DNA of 64,000 nt, from the NCBI RefSeq assembly GCF_020905335.1, contig NZ_JAJJMN010000002.1, forward strand, positions 1,178,001-1,242,000, in the 5' to 3' direction. The translations under genes and the position numbers were made by a program. This DNA comes from Flavobacterium lipolyticum (lineage in GTDB: Bacteria; Bacteroidota; Bacteroidia; Flavobacteriales; Flavobacteriaceae). Within the stretch, counting starts at the first letter, position 1, and each line of letters opens with the position of its first letter. The notes below the pieces were generated by a model. It made no database searches. It worked only from the letters and a program-made list of their open reading frames with translations, and had not been told where the DNA came from. Shown piece by piece: positions 1-9,563 of the stretch.

Positions 1-1161
1 TCAAAAAACACTAATAATCAACTTGTTGAAATAAAATTTAGATTCCCAGAATACTAAGAATGTAAACAACATTTCAGTAAAAAAAATCATGCTGTACACT
101 CTAAACAGAAGTACATTAAAGAACCGCTCCTATTCTTTCGAATAAAAGACATACCAAAAAAAGTGTGGAAATACCGATCGAAATCAGACTCCCAAAAAGG
201 GTGATTTGTTATTAACCAATTTTCATGAAAGAAAATATACGTTTTGGAGAACTGGGAAATTCTACCTCCTATATAGTCTGATTCAATATTCATAAAAAGC
301 TGATTATTCTTTTTATAAACTTTGTTTTTTTTAGAACAGAACTCTAAAAATTGAATCAATTCATTTTTAAAAAACGCAGTGCGGATTTAAAAAATTTTAA
401 ACACAACAATACGTTTCATCAACAAACCCCTTATTAGGATTTGAAAATAAAAAAATACTAAAACTGGAAAATTTATGAAACAAGTCTGAAGTGGAACAAA
501 AATTAAATTTGATGATAAATTCATTTTTTTTCAAACTCTTACAAGATAAAGCTAAAACAATACGAAAACCTAATGCAAACTTGATAAAGAAAGTAGTGAT
601 CAATTCCATACGCAAACTAATTAAGTTATTATAAAAAACCTCAACTCTAGATAATCATACAAAAAACACTATTTGATGTATTACATAATAACTTAAATAG
701 TTGTTTTTGGAAAAAGAACAAAAAAGTTTTGTTTAACTTTTTCTTATACTAAAATTAGAAAAAAGGAAAACACTAAACAAGTATAATTTTCCAGTTTTTT
801 CAATTTACAGAAAAAAGGAAAATAGAAAAAACAGGTAAATCATCGGAAAAACCTGCCCTAATAACGTCAAAATGAGACGAATTAAAAGAATGAAAATATT
901 TTATCTTTTTTTAAAATCATCAAAAAAGAAAGTAAAAGACTACATTTAAAAAAGGTAATCGATTGAAATTGAACAAAAAAGACATAAAAACAGCAAGAAT
1001 CCCATATTTACTATACTAAAACTGCATTCTTTAAATTATTCAGAAAAAATGCGTAGAAATACGGGTATAAAAAAACATTAAAACTTCAACAAAAGTTAAA
1101 AAACTAAAAATTAGCAAACATCTAAACGTTAAACATTTACTAATTTTTAATCTTAAAAAAG
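1..1161. other. AT-rich spacer without a convincing gene
   Basis: More than 1.1 kb of very AT-rich DNA with many homopolymeric A/T tracts. Two open frames on the minus strand (about 90 codons at 87-359 and 72 codons at 397-615) have no recognisable domain. Their amino-acid content (Phe, Lys, Asn, Ser, Ile) is what AT-rich noise would give. I see no tRNA, terminator hairpin or tandem repeat here. It may be a decayed gene region or the downstream end of a gene cluster lying to the left. Confidence 0.5.
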
Positions 1162-1635
1162 CTATGATTCGATAATAGTGTTGATCTGCGTAAACAATTG
1201 ACCGTCACTTAAAAATGCTCCTTGCTGAATTAATTCAAAAATAGAAGCGTTTCTCTCCTCAGTGAACACTTTTTTTCCAACCTTCATTTCTATGTTTTCG
1301 GTAAACATATTATCAGACAGCCATTGCAATCCTTCTTTACTCAAAAAATCAGTTTCAGCAACCAATGATTTCAATACGATCGACTGAACATGAGTTTCAA
1401 AACACTGGAATAAGAAAATATGGTTTTTAGAAAAATGCTCCAAAAATTCTGCTCTCGACAAAACACCTTCCCAGATTAAATCGGAAAAAACATCCAGTTC
1501 CTGCTCCGCAACTTCCGGTTTGTTTATTTTAAGCTCATCCCACTCTGCTTTATCGATAGCCTGCGTTGCCAAAAAGCTTGCAAATTCTGCATGCAATTCA
1601 TCAAATTGCTCTTTTGTTAATCTTGCGTATTTCAT
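1162..1635 (-). CDS. DUF6495-type conserved protein
   Basis: A 157-residue soluble, acidic protein without signal peptide or membrane segment. I recognise the N-terminus (MKYARLTKEQFDELHAEF, then FLATQ and a Glu/Asp-rich stretch with ELDVFSDLIWEGVL) as the DUF6495-type family, seen mainly in Flavobacteriia; no reaction is known for it. The ATG at 1635 is preferred to the in-frame ATG at 1656, because the seven extra residues (MFNTRKK) are not part of the conserved start. It stands alone downstream of the TonB receptor gene, from which a good terminator at 1704-1730 separates it. Family name is from memory; the coding call is firm. Confidence 0.8.
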   Translation of the reverse strand: MKYARLTKEQFDELHAEFASFLATQAIDKAEWDELKINKPEVAEQELDVFSDLIWEGVLSRAEFLEHFSKNHIFLFQCFETHVQSIVLKSLVAETDFLSKEGLQWLSDNMFTENIEMKVGKKVFTEERNASIFELIQQGAFLSDGQLFTQINTIIES

Positions 1636-1703
1636 TTTTTTTCTTGTGTTAAACACTCTAAAAAGAGCTTATATAAAATTGGAGAACTTTCTGTGCTATT
1701 TAT

Positions 1704-1730
1704 AAAAAAAGCCCCCGCAAATGCGAGGGC
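1704..1730 (-). terminator. Rho-independent terminator of the TonB receptor gene
   Basis: Read on the minus strand this is an 8-bp GC-rich stem (GCCCTCGC/GCGGGGGC, one G-U pair) with an ATTT loop followed directly by seven T. It lies 24 nt past the stop of the TonB receptor gene. The wobble makes the stem perfect only on the minus strand, which fixes the direction. Confidence 0.9.
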
Positions 1731-1754
1731 AAATTTATAACTTTTTTTGCTTTA

Positions 1755-4700
1755 CTAAAAGATGTATCGTATACCAAATTGCGCCTGCCATCTGGACAAT
1801 AAACTAGCGTCATAATTAAACGTTTTGGTCTGAGTACCATTAAAAGTATACGTTGGTGTATTTCCGGCAACCGTAACCCCGATAGGCTGAACACTTGTAG
1901 GCACCTGAACAACTCCCCAATTTGAATTCAGTAAATTCCCGAAATTCAAAACATCGATGCTAAACTGAATGGTATTCTTTTTATCTGAGGTAGAAGAAAT
2001 CTTAAAATTATAATCCTGAAGAATTTTTAAATCACATCTGCCTCTCCACGGAGATATTGCTCCATAACGCTCGGCATATTGTCCTCTCCTGTCCTTCATG
2101 TATTTATCCTGAGAAATAAATTGATCAAAAGCAGCACCTTCTCCCGGTGCGCTAAAATTCATCAAAGCTATTTCAGCCGTTGTAGGGATATAAATCAAGT
2201 CGTTAACACTAGAGCCATCTCCATTAATATCTCCGCCATACGTGTAATTAAAACGCCCTCCTTGAGCATATTCAAGAACAGTAGACACTGTTGTCGCCCA
2301 TTTATCTTTTCCATACTTCCATTTCTTGGAAGCTACTGCTATAAAACGATGATTATCTCCATATTTAGAATTCGAAAGCACATCGTTATTTACATTTCCT
2401 AAAGCCGGATTAAAAGCAAAAGCATCTCCTGTAATTTCAGCTTCAATAGAGTTAACATCTTTAGATTTTAAATAATTATAAGCCACACTCGCATACAATC
2501 CATTTTCAAAGTTTTTCTGCACTTTTAAAGTGGCATTAAACGCACTTCCCTTATTCGAGTTCGTCATTACATAAGCATTGTTTGCACCTTTATCCGCTGC
2601 AACATAAATAGGTCGGTTATCCACACCTGCTAATGTTCCGGTTGGAGATTTCAATCCCCAATTCTGAACGTGTACTGCATTAATATCCTTATTATAAGAC
2701 AAATCTGCCGTTACAATATAATTATTTTCAAATCGATGATCAAATCCTAAACTGGTTCTCCAGACTTGTGGCCATTTATAATCCGGATCCATAATCTGCA
2801 AAAAGCCATCATCAGCGCCACTTACCTGATTTCCTAACCACACAAAAGGAATTCTTCCGGTAAAAATTCCGGATCCTCCGCGAAACTGTGAGGTAGCATT
2901 ACCGTTAACATCCCAGTTAAAACCTATTCTTGGCGACCATAAAATTCGATCACTTGGCAAATTGGTCGAAATCAATTTAACCGCTTGCCCAGTCTGAGGA
3001 TTGAAATAATCGGTATCGTTATTTCTTTTGGCTCCGCCATTATTAGTATCTATATATTTTTGAATCAGATCGGCAGTATTAAAATACAAAGGCTTATCAA
3101 TTCTTAATCCCAAAGACAGTTTGAAATTATCATCGATACTGATATCATCCTGTGCATAAAATGCGAGCTGTCCTACGTTCAATTCCGCTAGTTTCCATCC
3201 CCCATCAGTTCCTACTTTAAAATTATTCTTGGCGGCGAAAACATCCTGAGCGTATTTCAAATTCTGCGCAATAATACTCGTAGCAAAAGGCTTAGCCGCA
3301 TCATTTAAAAAATCCTGTGTTGTGAAATAGGGTGTAAAGAAGGTTCCGGCATATCCGTTTGGATTTCCAAAATTATCATATCCGGCCAGATTAAAAGAGT
3401 TTTCAAACTTAAACTTCTCAAAAGAAGCACCAAAAGTAAACGCGTGTTTGCCCACATTATAATTCAGATTATTAGTGATCTGAATGACTTTCTGATCTAA
3501 AGTATTATTGATAGAAAAAGGCTCATGCCCCGCAATAATATAATTAGCACCCGCTCCGTCCTGAATATTAATCACAGGAGCCGGAACCGAAAATGGCACC
3601 CTGTAATCATTAAAATGCGAATAACCCGCTTGTAACTTATTAGAAACCGATTCACTAAATTTTGAATTCAACTCTACCAGAAAAGAACTCAGGTTATTAT
3701 TAATCTGATATCCGGCATTTCTGAACTGCAAAATAGAAGCATTCGGCCCTCTAAAACCCAGTGCAGTAGGATGCGCCGGTTTGTCTTTTGAAGCATCCAG
3801 AAAATTATAAATAACCGCCAGTTTATGATTGTCACTGATATTCCAGTCGATCTTAATAATCCCTTTATTCGAATTCGATTCATGCTTAAATCCCTGATAA
3901 GGTCCTGTTTCATAACCTAAATTAGCCAAGGCTTTTGAAACCGCAATTAAATCCGATTCTAAAACTCTCGATTCATTAATTCCGGTTACACCATCATTAT
4001 TATTAGCCACAAAATTGGATCCTAAATCACTTCGTTTGTCAATTTCAAAATTTCCAAAGATGAACAATTTATCCTTTATAATAGGAGCTCCCAAACTAAA
4101 ACCTGCCTGGGTTTGTTCTAAAGTAGGTACAAATATTTTTTCTCCCTTGATCTTATTTCCCGTCAAATCCTGATTTCTGTAAAAACCATAAGCCGTACCA
4201 TGAAACTCATTGGTCCCCGATTTAGTTACCGCATTAACAGAAGCTCCTGTAAAACCCGACAAAGTAACATCATAAGGAGCTGTCGCTACCTGAATCTGCT
4301 CAATAGCATCAAGCGAAATAGGCTGTGATCCTGTCTGACCTCCCGGTGTTGCAGCATCTAGTCCAAACGGATTATTAAATACCGCACCATTTAAGGAGTA
4401 ATTATTGTATTGATCGTTTCTTCCGCCAAAAGAACCTCCGCTTGCCGTTGGTTCCAAACGCGTAAAATCTTCCGCCGATCTTGAAATTGTAGGCAAAGCC
4501 GTTAACTCTCTTTTTCCAATCGTAGTTTCGGCACCTGTTTTGCCACTTTTAAAAACTTTATCCTTAGACACGATTTTCACCTCTTCGAGCGTCTGACTTT
4601 CGTCTTCCAGAACCACATCAAGATTAAAAGGTTTTCCCAAATCGAGATTCACATCGGCATATTCATGATTTCGAAAACCCACAAAAGTCACAACAATTTT

Positions 4701-4925
4701 GTATGGGCCTCCAATTCTCATGTTCAAAATATTAAACCTTCCGTCTTCGTTGGAAACAGCTGAATATTTACTTCCTGTGGGAGTATGGATTGCTAAGATA
4801 GTAGCACCGGGCAAGAGTTCGTTGGCAGAACTCTTGATAATCCCCTTAATACTCGAAGTTGTGGTTTGCCCGATAGCAGTGGTTATGGCAAACACACCTA
4901 GTAATAATGCAAAGATTTTTTTCAT
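1755..4925 (-). CDS. TonB-dependent outer-membrane receptor, Oar-like, with carboxypeptidase-like N-terminal domain
   Basis: A protein of 1056 residues with a signal peptide (MKKIFALLLGVFAITTAIGQ). A carboxypeptidase-D-type regulatory domain follows (about 22-110, with SSIKGIIKSSANELLPGATI), then a plug domain and a C-terminal 22-strand-type barrel ending in aromatic IRYIF. The plug contains the conserved SLNGAVFNNPFGLDAATPGG and TKSGTNEFHGTAYGF blocks of Oar-type receptors. Such proteins import large substrates across the outer membrane using TonB energy. No SusD partner adjoins it, so the substrate is open. The ATG at 4925 is chosen over 4982: it starts the signal peptide and lies just after a TAATTTTG promoter element. 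The longer start would sit inside the rplI terminator. Confidence 0.9.
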   Translation of the reverse strand: MKKIFALLLGVFAITTAIGQTTTSSIKGIIKSSANELLPGATILAIHTPTGSKYSAVSNEDGRFNILNMRIGGPYKIVVTFVGFRNHEYADVNLDLGKPFNLDVVLEDESQTLEEVKIVSKDKVFKSGKTGAETTIGKRELTALPTISRSAEDFTRLEPTASGGSFGGRNDQYNNYSLNGAVFNNPFGLDAATPGGQTGSQPISLDAIEQIQVATAPYDVTLSGFTGASVNAVTKSGTNEFHGTAYGFYRNQDLTGNKIKGEKIFVPTLEQTQAGFSLGAPIIKDKLFIFGNFEIDKRSDLGSNFVANNNDGVTGINESRVLESDLIAVSKALANLGYETGPYQGFKHESNSNKGIIKIDWNISDNHKLAVIYNFLDASKDKPAHPTALGFRGPNASILQFRNAGYQINNNLSSFLVELNSKFSESVSNKLQAGYSHFNDYRVPFSVPAPVINIQDGAGANYIIAGHEPFSINNTLDQKVIQITNNLNYNVGKHAFTFGASFEKFKFENSFNLAGYDNFGNPNGYAGTFFTPYFTTQDFLNDAAKPFATSIIAQNLKYAQDVFAAKNNFKVGTDGGWKLAELNVGQLAFYAQDDISIDDNFKLSLGLRIDKPLYFNTADLIQKYIDTNNGGAKRNNDTDYFNPQTGQAVKLISTNLPSDRILWSPRIGFNWDVNGNATSQFRGGSGIFTGRIPFVWLGNQVSGADDGFLQIMDPDYKWPQVWRTSLGFDHRFENNYIVTADLSYNKDINAVHVQNWGLKSPTGTLAGVDNRPIYVAADKGANNAYVMTNSNKGSAFNATLKVQKNFENGLYASVAYNYLKSKDVNSIEAEITGDAFAFNPALGNVNNDVLSNSKYGDNHRFIAVASKKWKYGKDKWATTVSTVLEYAQGGRFNYTYGGDINGDGSSVNDLIYIPTTAEIALMNFSAPGEGAAFDQFISQDKYMKDRRGQYAERYGAISPWRGRCDLKILQDYNFKISSTSDKKNTIQFSIDVLNFGNLLNSNWGVVQVPTSVQPIGVTVAGNTPTYTFNGTQTKTFNYDASLLSRWQAQFGIRYIF

Positions 4926-4954
4926 TTTCCTGGTTTTGAGAGTGTTATTCCTCT

Positions 4955-4982
4955 CAAAATTAGGCAAAAAAAAACCACTCAA
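4955..4982 (-). promoter_or_regulatory. Promoter of the TonB receptor gene, overlapping the rplI terminator
   Basis: On the minus strand TTG (4982-4980), 17 nt, then TAATTTTG (4962-4955) matches the Bacteroidota consensus TTG-N17-23-TAnnTTTG. The start codon follows about 30 nt later. The TTG comes from the loop and stem edge of the rplI terminator hairpin. Confidence 0.65.
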
Positions 4983-4995
4983 AAGAGTGGTTTTT
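4964..4995 (-). terminator. Terminator of the rpsF-rpsR-rplI operon
   Basis: Stem AACCACTC/GAGTGGTT (4973-4980 with 4985-4992), four-base loop, and a run of nine T on the minus strand. It starts about 30 nt beyond the rplI stop. The A/T flanks would also allow weaker termination in the other direction. Confidence 0.9.
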
Positions 4996-5025
4996 ATATT
5001 TTATTAACAAGAAGTTAACAAAATG

Positions 5026-5466
5026 TTATTTTTCAGCGATAATCTCGTATGCTAATTCTACAATAACATCTCTGTGTAAACGGATGCTAGCTGTATATTT
5101 TCCAGTACGTTTTACGATACCACTAGTGATGAATTTTCTATCAATAGCGTTACCTGATTTCTCTAAAGCTTCAGCAATGTCGATGTTTGTGATAGAACCA
5201 AAAAGTTTCTCTCCACCAGCTTTTGCAGTAAGTTTAATTTCAAGAGCTTTTAAAGTTTCAGCTAATGCTTTAGCATCAGCAACCACTTTAGCTTCTTTAT
5301 GTGCTCTTTGTTTTAGGTTTTCAGCTAAAACTTTTTTAGCAGAAGGAGTTGCTAAAGTAGCAAAACCTTGAGGAATTAAAAAGTTACGACCGTAACCAGG
5401 TTTTACAGATACTACATCATCTTTAAATCCTAAGTTTTGTACGTCTTGTTTTAAAATAATTTCCAT
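5026..5466 (-). CDS. rplI: 50S ribosomal protein bL9
   Basis: 146 residues, normal length for bL9. The N-terminal domain starts MEIILKQDVQNLGFKDD and contains the VKPGYGRNFLIPQGFA signature near residues 22-37. A long connecting helix rich in Ala, Lys and Glu and a C-terminal rRNA-binding domain follow. bL9 binds 23S rRNA domain V near the L1 stalk and helps maintain the reading frame. It is the last gene of the rpsF-rpsR-rplI operon, 68 nt behind rpsR, and is followed by a strong terminator. Identification is secure. Confidence 0.98.
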   Translation of the reverse strand: MEIILKQDVQNLGFKDDVVSVKPGYGRNFLIPQGFATLATPSAKKVLAENLKQRAHKEAKVVADAKALAETLKALEIKLTAKAGGEKLFGSITNIDIAEALEKSGNAIDRKFITSGIVKRTGKYTASIRLHRDVIVELAYEIIAEK

Positions 5467-5534
5467 GTTGTTGTCCTTATTTTTAGAAGTTAGGTTCTGA
5501 TTAAACAGAAACCAGCGACTAGATTTTTTTTATA

Positions 5535-5831
5535 CTATTTTAATAAATCGGCCACGTATGGCATTAAAGCTAAGTGACGAGCTCTTTTTACAGCTACAGA
5601 CACTTTTCTTTGGTATTTTAATGAAGTTCCTGTTAAACGACGAGGAAGAATTTTTCCTTGCTCATTTACGAATTTCAATAAGAAATCAGCATCTTTATAA
5701 TCGATGTATTTGATTCCTGATTTTTTGAAACGACAGTACTTTTTAGTTTTGTTAGTTTCAATGTTTAAAGGCGTTAAATATCTGATATCTCCGTCTTTTT
5801 TTCCTTTTGCAGATTGCTCGATTGTAGACAT
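5535..5831 (-). CDS. rpsR: 30S ribosomal protein bS18
   Basis: 98 residues, slightly longer than the E. coli protein because of a charged N-terminal extension usual in Bacteroidota. The core has [19 protein letters not shown] and the C-terminal [20 protein letters not shown] block that contacts 16S rRNA. bS18 sits on the platform of the small subunit next to bS6, encoded 5 nt upstream, so the two partners are made together. Secure. Confidence 0.98.
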
Positions 5832-5836
5832 AATAA

Positions 5837-6178
5837 TTACGCTTTAGTAGATTTTAATTTAGCTCTTCTTCTTTCCGCCCATGAAATAGCATGTTTGTCT
5901 AAACTTACAGTTAAGAAACGCATAACTCTTTCGTCACGTCTGAATTCAGTTTCAAAAGCAATTAGAACTTCTCCAGCTACTTTGAATTCGAATAAGTGAT
6001 AAAAACCACTTTTTTTGTTTTGGATTTCGTAAGCCATTTTTTTAAGACCCCAATCCTCTTTCGATACCATTTCAGCTCCTCTACTAGTAAGAAATTCTTC
6101 AAATTTCGTTACTGTTTCCTTCACCTGAACTTCAGATAAAACGGGATTTAAAATGAAAACAGTTTCATAATGATTCAT
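5837..6178 (-). CDS. rpsF: 30S ribosomal protein bS6
   Basis: 113 residues, beginning [18 protein letters not shown], the usual start of bS6. A ferredoxin-like fold follows with [20 protein letters not shown] and the [12 protein letters not shown] block near the end. bS6 pairs with bS18 on the platform of the 30S subunit. The ATG at 6178 is chosen over an in-frame TTG two codons upstream: it gives the conserved start and lies about 25 nt past the predicted transcription start. First gene of the operon. In many bacteria the S6-S18 dimer binds the operon leader to repress translation; the leader here is very short and I see no obvious copy of that motif. Confidence 0.98.
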
Positions 6179-6209
6179 AAACAATATATTTATTTGTTAA
6201 AATTGGGTG

Positions 6210-6239
6210 CAAAAGTAACCATAAAATTTAAATATACAA
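6210..6239 (-). promoter_or_regulatory. Promoter of the rpsF operon
   Basis: TTG (6239-6237), a 19-nt AT-rich spacer, then TACTTTTG (6217-6210) on the minus strand: a full match to the Bacteroidota housekeeping promoter. The rpsF ATG is 31 nt past the second element. Confidence 0.8.
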
Positions 6240-6355
6240 CACTTTTTTACTTTTATTCGTTGTACAGCAAAAAATACACGTCAATTTTAGTTTTTTTCTT
6301 AAAAAAAGAATACATTTACTATTGCTATCCTGAATTTATTCTAAATTTTTATGTT

Positions 6356-7054
6356 ATGAAGCTAAACTGTGTTGTTGTAGATGATAGTTCTATACAAAGA
6401 ACTATTATTGCAAAATTAGTTAATAATCACCCAGGTTTGCATTTAATCGGGGATTTTTCAAATGCAATAGAGGCAAAAAGCTGTATCTCTCTAAATAATA
6501 TTGACTTAATTTTTCTTGATATAGAAATGCCCGTTATTAATGGGTTTGATTTTCTTGACGGACTAAAATCTAAGCCACAAATTATATTTATTACTTCTAA
6601 AGCAGAATATGCTTTAAAAGCTTTCGATTATGACGCTACGGATTACCTTCAGAAACCTATTGCGGTAGATCGTTTTAATGCCTCTGTAAAAAGAGCCATT
6701 GACATGCATTTACTAAAAAAGGACATCAAAGAAGAAGAAGGCGAACATATATTTATCAAAAGTAATCTGAAAAAACTCAAAATATTCACTGCAAAAATCA
6801 AATGGATTGAAGCTTTTGGTGATTATGTGAGAGTGGTTACCGAAGACGACAGTAATCTGGTGCTCTCGACCATGAAATCTTTTGAAAACGATCTTTCAAA
6901 AGACAAGTTCATTCGTGTGCACAAGTCCTATATTATTAACATTGATAAAGTAGAACGCTTTAACAGTAAATTTGCTGAGATTGGCATTACCAAAATCCCT
7001 CTTAGCCGAAACAAAAAAGAAGATCTGGTAAAAGCACTCTCCACTTCTTCTTAA
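6356..7054 (+). CDS. LytTR-family response regulator
   Basis: 232 residues. Residues 1-120 form a receiver domain with the acidic pair VVDDS near the start, the phospho-acceptor Asp in IDLIFLDIEMP (about residue 54), a conserved Ser/Thr (IFITSKAEYA) and Lys in TDYLQKPI. The C-terminal half is a LytTR DNA-binding domain (IKWIEAFGDYVRVVTED, then SFENDLSKDKFIRVHKSYIIN). It would bind DNA as a dimer after phosphorylation. No LytS-type kinase gene adjoins it, so the partner is elsewhere. The open frame extends upstream to 6170, but that part overlaps the rpsF promoter and encodes low-complexity residues, so the ATG at 6356 is used. It ends one base before the end of the convergent priA gene. Confidence 0.93.
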   Translation: MKLNCVVVDDSSIQRTIIAKLVNNHPGLHLIGDFSNAIEAKSCISLNNIDLIFLDIEMPVINGFDFLDGLKSKPQIIFITSKAEYALKAFDYDATDYLQKPIAVDRFNASVKRAIDMHLLKKDIKEEEGEHIFIKSNLKKLKIFTAKIKWIEAFGDYVRVVTEDDSNLVLSTMKSFENDLSKDKFIRVHKSYIINIDKVERFNSKFAEIGITKIPLSRNKKEDLVKALSTSS

Positions 7055-7055
7055 T

Positions 7056-9506
7056 TTAATAGAAGTCAACATTAGCAATAACTTTTATAGCTCTGTACTG
7101 AGCAACAGCCTCAAAACTATTCAGCATCTTCTGAATAGTTTTTTTCGTATTAACCAAATGCTGGTTCTGCGGAATCTTAATCAAAATCGTTCGGATATAC
7201 TCATTTCTGATCCTGCTGATCGCTGGTTCTTCCGGCCCCAGTACCGGCATATTCAAATTTTGACTCAAAACCTGATACAGCCACACCGAACCCTCCTTTA
7301 ATTTATCGAAATCACGATGCTTTAAAGTCAGTTTTATAATTCTGAAATAAGGCGGGTATCTGTAAATCTGGCGATCATACAATTGCTCCTTATACATACC
7401 TATATAATTATGGTTGGTCACCTGCTGAATCGTATTGTGATTCGGATTATAGGTTTGAATCACCACTTTCCCTTGTTTTTCAGATCTACCGGCTCTCCCC
7501 GCAACTTGTGTCATCATTTGGTAACTCCGTTCGAAGGCCCTAAAATCGGGATGATGCAGCATATTATCCGCATTCATAATTCCAACCAAACTCACATTAT
7601 CAAAATCCAGTCCTTTCGCCAGCATTTGTGTACCGACCAAAATATCAATTTCACGATTTTTAAAGGAATCTATTATTTTTTCGAAACCAAATTTACCACG
7701 AGTCGTATCCTGATCCATTCGACCGGTTTTGGCTTTGGGAAAAAGTGTTACCAGCTCCTGCTCGATTTGTTCTGTACCGAATCCTTTAGTCGTCAAATCG
7801 ATACTGGAACAGCTATGACAATGTGTTGGTTTTGCAATCGAATAACCACAATAATGACAACGCAACTGATTTTTATGCTTATGAAAAGTCAGACTCACAT
7901 CACACTGTTGGCAATGCGGTACATGACCACAGGTCATACATTCTATTATAGGTGAATATCCTCGTCGGTTCTGGAACAAAATAATTTGCTCTCCCAAAGA
8001 CAAAGCCTCTCCTATTTCTTCAATTAAAAGATCACTAAAATGCCCAGTCATTCTTTTCCTGAAATGTTTGTCTTTTAAATCTACTAAAAGAATTTCAGGC
8101 ATTCGAACATTATTATAACGTTCCGTAAGCGATACCAAACCATACTTATCGGCCTGTGCATTAAAATAGGTCTCAATACTTGGTGTCGCCGACCCCAACA
8201 GTACTTTTGCTTTATGAAAATTAGCCAAAACAATTGCCGCATCTCTGGCATGATAACGTGGCGCAGGATCGGTTTGCTTAAAAGTCTGTTCGTGCTCTTC
8301 GTCTACAATCAACAAACCTAAATTGTCAAAAGGCAAAAACAGAGCCGACCTTGCTCCTATTACAATTTGCGCTTTCTCCGAATTTTCAAGAGTCTGCTTC
8401 CAAACCTCAACTCTTTCATTATTACTGTATTTCGAATGAAAAACAGCTACTTTATCACCAAAATAAAGTCTTAATCTTGAAACTAATTGTGTCGTTAAAG
8501 CGATTTCGGGCAGCAAATAAAGAACCTGTCTTCCCGTTTCCAGATATTCTTCAATCAGTTTGATATAAATCTCTGTTTTACCACTTGAGGTAACTCCATG
8601 CAGTAAACATACTTCTTTCTCTGAAAGACTCTCTTTAATAGCTATAAAAGCTCTCGTTTGCGCTTCACTTAACAACAATTGATCGTCTGTTGTTCGCCCT
8701 GTAAACAAAACTCTGTCCTGCTGTAAAAGGTACTCCTCAAAAATCTCTTTATCAATCAGAGCTTTTACGGCAGCCGAAGTAGAATTTGAAACCTCAACCA
8801 ACTTTTTCACAGTGATTGGTTTCTTTTCAGAGGCCATAATTTGAAAATACGCCAACACCAATTCCTTTTGCTTATTAGCATTTTTTAGAACTTCCAGCAA
8901 TTCTCCTAAACCATTATCGGATTCATATTTAGCATGCAGCTTCACATATCGAACCAGTTTGGGTTTGTATCCTTCTTTAATTTCTTCTTCTAAAACAATA
9001 ATATTTCGGGCAATCATTTTTTGAAGAACAGGAAGAATATTTTTCTTATTCAGCATCGAAATAATTTCCTGGATCCTTAAAGAACTTTGCTGTTGCAGGG
9101 CTTCATAGACTAAATATTCATCATCAGAAAGTTCGTCCTGATTTACCTCCGCATCAGTTTTATACGAAACAACCGTTTCACTCTCTAACAACAGGCCACT
9201 TGGAAAAGCTCCTCGATAAACATCACCGATAGCACACATATAATAATTCGCCACCCAAAGCCAGTGCTTGATCTGAACTTCGGTCGCAATAGGTTTTTCA
9301 TCTAATATCTGATGAATTTCCTTGGCTTCATACAAACCCGGTTCATTTTGATGCAACTCAATAACCAATGCCGTATAAATTTTATTTTTACCAAATGGTA
9401 CCGCAACCCGCATTCCTTTTTTAATAAAATGGAATTCAGCCTCAGAAACACGATAGGTAAAAGTTTTAGCTAATGAAAGCGGTAAAACGACTTCGATAAA
9501 AAACAT
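7056..9506 (-). CDS. priA: Primosomal protein N' (replication restart helicase PriA)
   Basis: 816 residues, full length. The N-terminal DNA-binding region begins FFIEVVLPLSLAKTFTYRV. The superfamily 2 helicase core has a Walker A motif GVTSSGKTE (about residue 303), DEEH (about 401) and GSATPS. An inserted zinc-binding domain has four Cys pairs (CMTCG, CQQC, CHYCG, CHSC; about 524-560), and GTQMLAKGLDFDNV and QVAGRAGR complete the helicase motifs. PriA recognises abandoned forks and reloads the replicative helicase. It converges with the LytTR gene with one base between the stops and no terminator of its own. Confidence 0.97.
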   Translation of the reverse strand: MFFIEVVLPLSLAKTFTYRVSEAEFHFIKKGMRVAVPFGKNKIYTALVIELHQNEPGLYEAKEIHQILDEKPIATEVQIKHWLWVANYYMCAIGDVYRGAFPSGLLLESETVVSYKTDAEVNQDELSDDEYLVYEALQQQSSLRIQEIISMLNKKNILPVLQKMIARNIIVLEEEIKEGYKPKLVRYVKLHAKYESDNGLGELLEVLKNANKQKELVLAYFQIMASEKKPITVKKLVEVSNSTSAAVKALIDKEIFEEYLLQQDRVLFTGRTTDDQLLLSEAQTRAFIAIKESLSEKEVCLLHGVTSSGKTEIYIKLIEEYLETGRQVLYLLPEIALTTQLVSRLRLYFGDKVAVFHSKYSNNERVEVWKQTLENSEKAQIVIGARSALFLPFDNLGLLIVDEEHEQTFKQTDPAPRYHARDAAIVLANFHKAKVLLGSATPSIETYFNAQADKYGLVSLTERYNNVRMPEILLVDLKDKHFRKRMTGHFSDLLIEEIGEALSLGEQIILFQNRRGYSPIIECMTCGHVPHCQQCDVSLTFHKHKNQLRCHYCGYSIAKPTHCHSCSSIDLTTKGFGTEQIEQELVTLFPKAKTGRMDQDTTRGKFGFEKIIDSFKNREIDILVGTQMLAKGLDFDNVSLVGIMNADNMLHHPDFRAFERSYQMMTQVAGRAGRSEKQGKVVIQTYNPNHNTIQQVTNHNYIGMYKEQLYDRQIYRYPPYFRIIKLTLKHRDFDKLKEGSVWLYQVLSQNLNMPVLGPEEPAISRIRNEYIRTILIKIPQNQHLVNTKKTIQKMLNSFEAVAQYRAIKVIANVDFY

Positions 9507-9563
9507 GTGGATATTTTATAGAAACTTTAAAACAAAACTAAACAGTGACAATAAGAGAAATAT

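Noticed and set aside
87..359. 90-residue minus-strand frame in the left spacer
   Set aside because: No recognisable domain, composition of AT-rich noise, no promoter element before it. Kept only as part of the spacer entry.
397..615. 72-residue minus-strand frame in the left spacer
   Set aside because: Phe/Ser/Lys-rich noise with no motif or promoter.
6170..6355. Upstream extension of the LytTR regulator
   Set aside because: It overlaps the rpsF start and promoter and encodes Tyr/Lys/Phe-rich sequence not found in receiver domains.
7383..7955. 190-residue plus-strand frame opposite priA
   Set aside because: Antisense shadow of the helicase and zinc-binding region. The minus-strand motifs are unambiguous.
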